Positions 1 through 4,696 of a DNA stretch of 5,441 nucleotides are shown here, piece after piece (position 1 is the stretch's first letter; every line of letters begins with the position of its first letter). The stretch comes from Candidatus Uhrbacteria bacterium (GTDB lineage: Bacteria; Patescibacteriota; Patescibacteriia; UBA9934; GWF2-40-263). Position numbers and translations under genes: made by a program. The notes below the pieces were generated by a model. It saw only the letters and a list, made by a program, of their open reading frames with translations. It was not told the DNA's origin and made no database searches. The DNA lies in assembly GCA_903831335.1 (NCBI GenBank), contig CAIKXH010000011.1:1-5441 (forward strand), written 5' to 3'.

Positions 1-313
1 ATCAAATTTTCTGCCACGATCTCTGTTCTGTATCTTTTAACACCGTCTTGGCCTTCCCAATCACGTGTTTGCAAACGTCCTTCTACGTAGATCTTTTTTC
101 CTTTTGCCAAATACTGTCCACAAATGTCCGCGAGTTTACCCCACGCAACAATGTTGTGAAATTCTGTTGCGTCTTGTTTCGCACCATCATTCCCAGTCCA
201 GGAACGATTGGTTGCAATAGAGAACGAACAAACAGCTTGCCTCCAGGTGTCTGACGCATTTCTGGTTCACGTGTAAGATTTCCGATAAGAGTCGCGCGAT
301 TCAATGAGTACAT
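1..313 (-). CDS. ssb: Single-stranded DNA-binding protein SSB, 3' end outside window, apparent 1-nt frameshift
   Basis: SSB coats single-stranded DNA in replication, repair and recombination through an OB fold. Translation from ATG at 313-311 gives MYSLNRATLIGNLTREPEMR, a classic SSB start, and continues to about codon 27 (CTG, 235-233). From there the homologous protein continues in the -1 frame, from GTT at 233-231, reading VCSFSIATNRSW, then TEFHNIVAWGKLADICGQYL, KGKKIYVEGRLQTRDWEG and YRTEIVAENL up to the window edge. The uninterrupted first frame instead stops near 83. One base is therefore missing relative to an intact gene (expected K-L-V-C-S, with CTN before GTT). I see no slippery heptamer, so a sequencing or assembly error, or a real mutation, is likelier than programmed frameshifting. 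The gene lies 31 nt after the rpsF stop, in the usual rpsF-ssb(-rpsR) order, and probably shares the rpsF transcript. No clear Shine-Dalgarno sequence precedes it. Family assignment is very secure; intactness is not. Confidence 0.9.
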
Positions 314-344
314 ACGTTTGATTTATGTTAAGCGTGCAAGAGTA

Positions 345-854
345 TTAAACTTTTTCTGACAAATCATCTTCCAAAATTTCATCCAATTTTTTGTCTAACT
401 CTTCAATAGACATATTTGCTTCTGCGCGATCAACAGGCAATGCTTCTTCTGTTGATTCTGTACGTACTGTTTTTTCACGTACAAGAGCAGGCTTGTTTTC
501 TACACGCTTACCTTCATCAGAAAGTGGTGGTACGTAAGCAAAAATTTCAAATTTCTTTGTCTCTGCTCCTGGAGCACGAAGAAGCAATGTGTGACGAAGA
601 ATTTCTTCTGTAAGTTCCATTTGGCGATTAAATGGACCGATCACACTTGGGTCTGCATCAAAGTGTACAAGGACATAAGATCCATGACGTGCTTTCTTAA
701 TGATGTAAGCAAGACGAATCTTTCCTACCATCTCATTGCGAAGAATCTTCGCACCAACTTTCTCCAACATTCCAGCAACTTTTGCTTGAATTTCTGCAAC
801 CTCTGCGTCTGTATAGTGTGTTCCCACAATATACAACAGTTCGTATTTGTTCAT
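345..854 (-). CDS. rpsF: Small ribosomal subunit protein bS6
   Basis: S6 binds the central domain of 16S rRNA in the 30S subunit as a heterodimer with S18. The 169-residue product starts MNKYELLYIVGTHYTDAEV and contains the family hallmark GKIRLAYIIKKARHGSYVL (residues 44-62), followed by a helix with TEEILRHTLLLRA (82-94) and the last strand FEIFAYVPP (102-110). Most S6 proteins are about 95-135 residues. Here roughly 55 further residues form a charged tail ending in an acidic helix, MSIEELDKKLDEILEDDL (148-165). Such tails occur in several lineages and are probably disordered or RNA/protein-contacting (inference). The start is ATG at 854-852. The only SD-like GAGG (870-867) is 12 nt upstream and lies inside a predicted leader hairpin, suggesting translational control. 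It is the first gene of the rpsF-ssb operon. Confidence 0.97.
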   Translation of the reverse strand: MNKYELLYIVGTHYTDAEVAEIQAKVAGMLEKVGAKILRNEMVGKIRLAYIIKKARHGSYVLVHFDADPSVIGPFNRQMELTEEILRHTLLLRAPGAETKKFEIFAYVPPLSDEGKRVENKPALVREKTVRTESTEEALPVDRAEANMSIEELDKKLDEILEDDLSEKV

Positions 855-859
855 AGGTT

Positions 860-913
860 TGTCTGGCCTCGACTAAAAGGTCGAAGCAGCCTGTTTTACA
901 GGCCTCGGACAGA
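860..913 (-). promoter_or_regulatory. Structured rpsF leader, candidate S6:S18 autoregulatory element
   Basis: Between the predicted transcription start and the rpsF ATG, the minus-strand RNA can fold into a three-way junction. An outer helix pairs TCTG (913-910) with CAGA (865-862). One hairpin is GCCTGT-AAA-ACAGGC (903-889). A second 8-bp hairpin pairs GCTTCGAC (887-880) with GTCGAGGC (873-866) and includes one G-T pair. An unpaired CCG (908-906) lies on the 5' side just inside the outer helix. Known rpsF leaders bind the S6:S18 complex through a conserved CCG beside a stem, mimicking the 16S site. The pairing and the CCG are seen; the functional assignment is inferred. The second hairpin also buries the only SD-like GAGG. 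Confidence 0.5.
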
Positions 914-929
914 TAATAATTATGGCCGG

Positions 930-958
930 AGTGTAGCGGATTCGTAGGATTTGGTCAA
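930..958 (-). promoter_or_regulatory. Sigma70-type promoter of the rpsF-ssb operon
   Basis: Read on the minus strand, TTGACC (958-953) is followed after exactly 17 nt by TACACT (935-930). This is a good match to TTGACA-17-TATAAT. Transcription would start near 923, giving a leader of about 70 nt that contains the folded element. It is the only good promoter seen upstream of rpsF. Confidence 0.7.
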
Positions 959-1003
959 GAAATGCGTGGATAATGATCCTGTAAGCAAGGCTACTCGAAA
1001 GGA

Positions 1004-1032
1004 TTGACAAAAACGCCAAAAATAGGTATTAT
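1004..1032 (+). promoter_or_regulatory. Consensus sigma70-type promoter of the PEP-synthase-like gene
   Basis: A perfect -35 TTGACA (1004-1009), a 17-nt spacer and TATTAT (1027-1032) form a near-ideal vegetative promoter. The predicted start is near 1039, leaving about 45 nt of leader before the ATG at 1085. It is divergent from the rpsF promoter, and the core elements are about 45 nt apart. This suggests strong expression unless repressed. Confidence 0.75.
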
Positions 1033-1037
1033 CTGCG

Positions 1038-1050
1038 GTTCATATTGAAC
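1038..1050 (+). promoter_or_regulatory. Perfect dyad at the predicted transcription start, candidate operator
   Basis: GTTCA-TAT-TGAAC is a perfect 5-bp inverted repeat with a 3-nt centre. It begins 5 nt after the -10 box and covers the predicted start point. The position suits a repressor site, or it could form a small hairpin at the mRNA 5' end. Dyads this short can arise by chance, so the call is tentative. Confidence 0.3.
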
Positions 1051-1074
1051 AATCTCGTTCTTTCCACTCAGCAA

Positions 1075-1079
1075 AGGAG
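1075..1079 (+). promoter_or_regulatory. Shine-Dalgarno site fixing the start at 1085
   Basis: AGGAG, preceded by AA, stands 5 nt before ATG 1085. It is the only canonical ribosome binding site in the window and supports that start. The other genes here have weak or no SD. Confidence 0.8.
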
Positions 1080-1084
1080 CTGTC

Positions 1085-2494
1085 ATGCCACGCACGTTTG
1101 ATGTCAACGCATGGAATTACGGAGACGAAACACGCCGAATGGAGGAGCTTCTGTTGCGTGCCAGGAAATACCTTCTCTGGGACTACGATTACCCGGACGA
1201 TGAAATTCGCGACATGCGACAAGAGCACGGGAAGTCCTTTGGACTCATTTTGTGCAGAGCACTCGCGAAGTATATGAAACACAAGCATCTGATTCCGATC
1301 AGTGTTCCGGCCTACTTCGCTCCAAGACGTGAAATCGATGGATCCATCGATATTTACTTCGACGAACAACATTTCGGTCTTTCAGAGCTTGGAGAGCTCG
1401 CCAACTTTGGAACATGGTGGCCGCGCCGACGTTGTAACGCATGTATCATCCGAAGTTCGGAACTCGAGGAAGACTGGATCGATCCGCGATCTGGTGTTCA
1501 CAAGAGCAAATTCACGAGCGACCATGTACTCACTTCAGACTTGGCGGTACTCCCCGATCTCAATCGGGTCATTGTCCAACAAGCTGTCTGGGGCTGCGGC
1601 TGCGTCATCGACATTGGCTATAGCAATCTGCTTGACCGTGTGATTGCACGTGTTGCACGTGGAAATCTCAACCTGCAATACGGTGGATACTCAGGATTCA
1701 CTTCTGCCACTTGGGACACAGATGCAATCACATCTGTGTACGATGCATACACGGGAGAAAAACTCTTTGGCTCCGCCATGGAGTTTCATCCTGGAAGAAG
1801 TGGACATGACAACCCCTACGACGTGAAGTTCGAACCGACATCAGATCTGTTCCCTGAATTGATTCGCGGACTCACGGACTCCCTCGCGTTCATGAACATC
1901 GACTTCGGAGTTCAATTCGAAGTGATCGTGGATCCGATCACGTTGACCTACCACCTGATCCAAATCCGCCCAAGCCCAATTGGTGTACGTGGTGAACCGC
2001 AAAAGACACCAGCAAACGGACAACTCCTTTGCACAACAGCTAAGGTGAACAAGGTTGGGAGTGTAACTGGCGAAGCCATCAGCATCAATGCTCACAACAC
2101 TTCGACAGAACTCAAGAGTGCAATCAAGAATACCCACTTTGCGAACAAGTACGGTGAAAAACCCGACGAACGCATCTTCGAAGGAAAAATCATCCTGTGG
2201 GGAGATTTCTACATCTACTCACAACGATATTGTCCAACAGAATCCATTCATGGAGCAACACTGCTTGGAGCTGTTGCACACATCAGTGCAAAGTCTTTGT
2301 TCTTCAACGGCAATCATGGAACAACAGGACAAATGAACAACGAAGAAGTTGAGAACATGACGCGGGTCAACGACCAGAGCCTTATCCTCTCCGGTTTTGG
2401 ACGGGACATGAAAGTGGACCGTCGTATGATCGCTGGAAAAACGTTCTGCCTTGTGAGCGACGGACTCATTGGCCAGATCTACCTTCTCCCCTAA
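1085..2494 (+). CDS. PEP-synthase/PPDK-like ATP-grasp protein with degenerate swivelling domain
   Basis: The 469-residue protein is not a known named enzyme, but it shows the order of landmarks of the PEP synthase/pyruvate phosphate dikinase nucleotide-binding domain. These are a GKSFGL segment (49-54) like the usual GGKxxxL; IIRSSELEEDW (121-131) like VRSSxxxED; VIVQQAVWGCGCVIDIG (162-178) like VQxMVxxxxxGVxFT; and FEVIVD followed by LIQIRPSP (278-298), like the terminal ExxxD...LQxRP strand. K50, R123, E279, Q293 and R295 would be the retained ATP-site residues. The C-terminal part (about 365-469) resembles the phosphohistidine swivelling domain. Its GGxTSH motif aligns with HGTTGQ (411-416), so the catalytic His appears to be Gln416, and the end SDGLIGQIYLLP fits the domain's last strands. 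No PEP/pyruvate barrel follows. It is cytosolic, with no signal peptide or membrane segment. It forms a single-gene unit with its own promoter, SD and terminator. Codon third positions are richer in C than in neighbouring genes. The fold is inferred from motifs; the substrate is unknown. Confidence 0.6.
   Translation: MPRTFDVNAWNYGDETRRMEELLLRARKYLLWDYDYPDDEIRDMRQEHGKSFGLILCRALAKYMKHKHLIPISVPAYFAPRREIDGSIDIYFDEQHFGLSELGELANFGTWWPRRRCNACIIRSSELEEDWIDPRSGVHKSKFTSDHVLTSDLAVLPDLNRVIVQQAVWGCGCVIDIGYSNLLDRVIARVARGNLNLQYGGYSGFTSATWDTDAITSVYDAYTGEKLFGSAMEFHPGRSGHDNPYDVKFEPTSDLFPELIRGLTDSLAFMNIDFGVQFEVIVDPITLTYHLIQIRPSPIGVRGEPQKTPANGQLLCTTAKVNKVGSVTGEAISINAHNTSTELKSAIKNTHFANKYGEKPDERIFEGKIILWGDFYIYSQRYCPTESIHGATLLGAVAHISAKSLFFNGNHGTTGQMNNEEVENMTRVNDQSLILSGFGRDMKVDRRMIAGKTFCLVSDGLIGQIYLLP
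1334..1351. repeat. Perfect 18-nt palindrome inside the PEP-synthase-like gene
   Basis: ATCGATGGATCCATCGAT reads identically on both strands. It lies about 250 nt into the coding region, encoding IDGSIDI. No second copy was seen in the window. It could be a chance result of the repeated ID codons or a protein-binding site. Confidence 0.5.
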
Positions 2495-2516
2495 CCCATG
2501 CTCGCATGGGTTTTTT
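2493..2516 (+). terminator. Rho-independent terminator of the PEP-synthase-like gene
   Basis: AACCCATG (2493-2500), loop CTCG and CATGGGTT (2505-2512) make an 8-bp stem followed by a six-T tract (2511-2516). The stem starts within the TAA stop codon, so the transcript ends almost directly after the gene. Confidence 0.9.
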
Positions 2517-2536
2517 GTTACTCAAACATGCATTGA

Positions 2537-2565
2537 TCGACAAAACCGCTCCGATCACGTACATT
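2537..2565 (+). promoter_or_regulatory. Probable promoter of the TRM11-like methyltransferase gene
   Basis: TCGACA (2537-2542), a 17-nt spacer and TACATT (2560-2565) give a fair sigma70-type match. The predicted start, near 2572, is only about 4 nt before ATG 2576, implying an almost leaderless mRNA. The preceding terminator makes a promoter here necessary, but the -10 box is only a 4/6 match. Confidence 0.45.
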
Positions 2566-2575
2566 GATTCACGAT

Positions 2576-3766
2576 ATGCAAACCTTTTTCATTCTCGGCT
2601 CACATCCAGACCTCGCAAAAGCGGAAATTCTTTCTGTTGTGGGTTCTGATTCAAAAATTCTTCTTGAGTCATCAGCTGTACTGATTCTGGATTCTGTTAC
2701 TGTGCCGCTCGAAGATTTACAAAATCGTCTTGGTGGAACCATTAAGATTGGAGTTATTCTTGATGAGTATCTTGGTGCAGATGCACGTGCATGTGGAAAT
2801 GCCATTATTGAAAAAGCAAAGGAAGCGACAGGAAAAAATAAAATCACATTCGGTTTCAGTGCGTATGATTTAGGAAATCCGAAAGCTGTTCAGCGCATCA
2901 TGAGAACGTTTAAGGTTCTCGGAAGTGAAATCAAACAAGCCTTGAAAGAAACAGAGCGCCCAGTTCGATTCGTACAAGCCATCGGAGAAGCGCTCACATC
3001 GGTCGTTGTTGATACAAATGGTCTTTGTGAATCAGGTGGAGAATTCTGCATGTTCGCAACAGAGACGTCGATTATTCTTGGACGAACTTCAACTGTGCAG
3101 GATTTCAAAGCCTGGTCTGATCGTGACTTTGGCCGACCAGCTCGTGACTCCAGATCTGGAATGTTGCCACCAAAATTGGCACGCATGATGATCAACCTCT
3201 CTGGTGCAAATCCAAGCTCATCCACAATCCTTGATCCATTCTGCGGATCCGGAACCATTCCAATGGAAGCCGCGCTCATGGGATTTACCCACATCATCGG
3301 AAGTGATATTTCAGAAAAAGCAATTCGGGATTCCCGCGTCAACACAAGTTGGCTCTACGAAAAAAAATTCCTCCATCCAATCACCCCAAAAGAAGAAATT
3401 GAATTTCATGTTTCAAAAGCAGAAGAGATTCAAAAAATCATCACAAACCCAGTGGACGCCATTGTTGCAGAAACCTATCTTGGTCCACCAAAACACGGAT
3501 GGGATCGCCCTGCGCTTGAAGCACTAAAAGCGGAATTGATGAAAATGTACCGCGATTCCCTCGGCGCCCTATCAAAAAAGCTCAAAGCAAACGGCACGAT
3601 CGTGATCGCCTTCCCGGCATTCGTTGTCAACAATGAAATCATCAAACTTCCTTTGAAAAAAGCCATTGAAGAGGCGGGGCTCACGCTTGAGAACGCATGG
3701 ATGTATAGAAGACCAGATCAAATGACCGCACGTGAAATCGTGCGTATGAAAAAACGAACCTCGTAG
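2576..3766 (+). CDS. TRM11-like SAM-dependent RNA methyltransferase (probable tRNA guanine-N2)
   Basis: The protein is probably a class I SAM-dependent methyltransferase of the TRM11/TrmG10 group, which modifies guanosine in tRNA. I chose ATG 2576 (396 residues), because MQTFFILGSHPDLAKAEI is the typical family start; an in-frame TTG at 2564 would add MIHD but lies in the likely -10 box. The N-terminal half (about 1-170) would hold the RNA-binding, THUMP-like region. The linker RDFGRPARDSRSGMLPPKLA (183-202) and NLS lead into motif I, DPFCGSGTIPMEAAL (220-234). GSDIS (242-246) supplies the acidic residue expected to bind the SAM ribose. Motif IV reads ETYLGPP (299-305) instead of the classical DPPY/NPPY. 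The last strands include GTIVIAFPAF (340-349). No SD is visible. The gene sits alone between two terminators. Family confidence is good; the exact tRNA position methylated cannot be told from sequence. Confidence 0.85.
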   Translation: MQTFFILGSHPDLAKAEILSVVGSDSKILLESSAVLILDSVTVPLEDLQNRLGGTIKIGVILDEYLGADARACGNAIIEKAKEATGKNKITFGFSAYDLGNPKAVQRIMRTFKVLGSEIKQALKETERPVRFVQAIGEALTSVVVDTNGLCESGGEFCMFATETSIILGRTSTVQDFKAWSDRDFGRPARDSRSGMLPPKLARMMINLSGANPSSSTILDPFCGSGTIPMEAALMGFTHIIGSDISEKAIRDSRVNTSWLYEKKFLHPITPKEEIEFHVSKAEEIQKIITNPVDAIVAETYLGPPKHGWDRPALEALKAELMKMYRDSLGALSKKLKANGTIVIAFPAFVVNNEIIKLPLKKAIEEAGLTLENAWMYRRPDQMTAREIVRMKKRTS

Positions 3767-3778
3767 GTTCGTTTTTTT
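3749..3778. terminator. Bidirectional terminator between convergent genes
   Basis: ACGAACC (3754-3760), loop TCGTA and GGTTCGT (3766-3772) form a 7-bp stem. It is flanked by an A run (3749-3754) on the left and a T run (3772-3778) on the right. It therefore works for the methyltransferase on the plus strand and the coiled-coil gene on the minus strand. The left arm encodes the last methyltransferase residues, and the TAG stop spans the loop and right arm. Confidence 0.88.
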
Positions 3779-3781
3779 GTT

Positions 3782-4576
3782 TTATCTTCTCCTTCCACGC
3801 ATAACATTCATATTCCCGTACTTATCTTTTCCGATTTTTACATTCATGAGTTGTTCAACTTCTGTAATTGCCTTTATGAACCCTTGGATAAGCTTATCTT
3901 GACGATCATGCAATACTTTCATCTCTTGTTCTGATCGAGAAACTTCTGGAGATGCATCAGCAGCCCGGAAAAGATCCATGACACCCTCCTGAGAAAGTTG
4001 GATTTTCAAATCTTTTAATTTTTGATTTACCGTCAACTGAATGGCCGCATCACGCATTGCGGGAAATACAATGGAATCGACCTCGGAATCACCAGGAAAA
4101 GGTGTGAGCCGAATATTGAGAAACAGAAGACCCATCTCATGAGTTAAACTCGAATAGAGTTGCGGTAACGTTTTTTGCTCTCCATTGTGCTCTATTGTTG
4201 GCAGCGTAACAGGAGAAAATGTTTCTACAATTCTTCCAAAAAAACTTCCCTCTCTTTTTTGTCTTTTAGCGTGCAATGCATCTGTTTCCTCTTTTATTTC
4301 GCGGATGGGCTCTATATAGGAATTGATAGAAGCTAATTCTTGTTCTTTTTCCTTGATCGATTTCAGTGTTTTTTCAACCTCTTCCTGATCTAATCCTTGA
4401 TCCATTTGTTTTCTCAGTTCAACAATGGTTTTAACGAGTTCTGCCCGAACATCTTGTGACAGGGTTTCTTTTGAGATTTCCCGCGCGCGTACAGGTGCGG
4501 TGTCTGCTTTTTTAAAAGGCACTTCAACCTTAAGTTCAGGTACCTCTCGGATCGATGATCTTGTTGGTTCAGGCAT
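3782..4576 (-). CDS. Hypothetical coiled-coil protein
   Basis: I do not recognise this 264-residue protein. It starts MPEPTRSSIREVPELKVEVP. A long charged helical stretch with coiled-coil character runs from about 36 to 108 (VRAELVKTIVELRKQM, EEVEKTLKSIKEKEQELASI). A more globular middle follows (about 111-205, with LPQLYSSLTHEMGLLFLNIR), then a second helix (about 213-245), and it ends in the basic RGRRR. No signal peptide or membrane span is present with this start. An upstream in-frame ATG (4627) would add a hydrophobic 17-residue segment. That segment is encoded by the ychF terminator T-tracts and the promoter, so I reject it. No SD precedes the start. The gene has its own promoter and ends at the bidirectional terminator. 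It looks like a lineage-specific structural or adaptor protein, but no function can be assigned. Confidence 0.75.
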   Translation of the reverse strand: MPEPTRSSIREVPELKVEVPFKKADTAPVRAREISKETLSQDVRAELVKTIVELRKQMDQGLDQEEVEKTLKSIKEKEQELASINSYIEPIREIKEETDALHAKRQKREGSFFGRIVETFSPVTLPTIEHNGEQKTLPQLYSSLTHEMGLLFLNIRLTPFPGDSEVDSIVFPAMRDAAIQLTVNQKLKDLKIQLSQEGVMDLFRAADASPEVSRSEQEMKVLHDRQDKLIQGFIKAITEVEQLMNVKIGKDKYGNMNVMRGRRR

Positions 4577-4599
4577 AAATATAATGAGTGATTGAAGAA

Positions 4600-4608
4600 A
4601 GTATAACA
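4600..4608 (-). promoter_or_regulatory. Extended -10 promoter of the coiled-coil gene
   Basis: On the minus strand, TGT (4608-4606) directly precedes TATACT (4605-4600), giving the extended -10 form TGnTATAAT. No -35 match is present; that region is the ychF terminator hairpin. Transcription would start near 4593, giving a leader of about 17 nt before ATG 4576. Confidence 0.55.
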
Positions 4609-4609
4609 C

Positions 4610-4650
4610 AAAAAAACAAAAAACCATCCGGATAAATGGATGGTTTTTTT
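4610..4650 (-). terminator. Rho-independent terminator downstream of ychF
   Basis: Read on the minus strand, AACCATCC (4645-4638), an 8-nt loop and GGATGGTT (4629-4622) form an 8-bp stem. It is followed by two T runs broken by one G (4623-4610). A matching T run on the plus strand (4644-4650) would also allow termination in that direction. Confidence 0.85.
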
Positions 4651-4669
4651 GTTTCGTGCAATTCGTTGG

Positions 4670-4689
4670 GGGAGGGGCATGCCCCTCCC
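4670..4689. repeat. Perfect 20-nt GC-rich palindrome, REP-like
   Basis: GGGAGGGGCATGCCCCTCCC is a perfect palindrome that begins 7 nt after the ychF stop. It would fold into a very stable hairpin of up to 8 GC-rich pairs with a CATG loop. No T-tract adjoins it, so it is not itself a standard terminator. It resembles intergenic REP-type palindromes. Only one copy is in this window, so membership of a repeat family is inferred. Confidence 0.7.
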
Positions 4690-4696
4690 GTACGCG

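Noticed and set aside
225..245. Programmed -1 ribosomal frameshifting in ssb
   Set aside because: The zero-frame codons around the junction (AAG CTG TTT) do not form an X-XXY-YYZ slippery heptamer, the slipped tRNA would not re-pair, and SSB is not known to be made this way.
1040..1372. Minus-strand open frame of 110 codons opposite the PEP-synthase-like gene
   Set aside because: It has no recognisable protein features and lies antisense to a gene with clear expression signals.
2564..2575. TTG start for the methyltransferase
   Set aside because: It overlaps the likely -10 box and adds four residues ahead of the typical family start; no SD supports it.
2890..3345. Minus-strand open frame of 151 codons inside the methyltransferase gene
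   Set aside because: It is antisense to conserved methyltransferase motifs, with no plausible start signals or domain; a shadow frame.
3727..3744. Small hairpin CGCACG-TGAAAT-CGTGCG near the methyltransferase 3' end
   Set aside because: It has six base pairs inside coding sequence with no T-tract; the real terminator follows directly, so this is probably incidental.
4577..4627. Upstream ATG giving the coiled-coil protein a 17-residue hydrophobic N-terminus
   Set aside because: The segment is made of the ychF terminator stem, its T-tracts and the extended -10 promoter; transcripts starting near 4593 would not include it.
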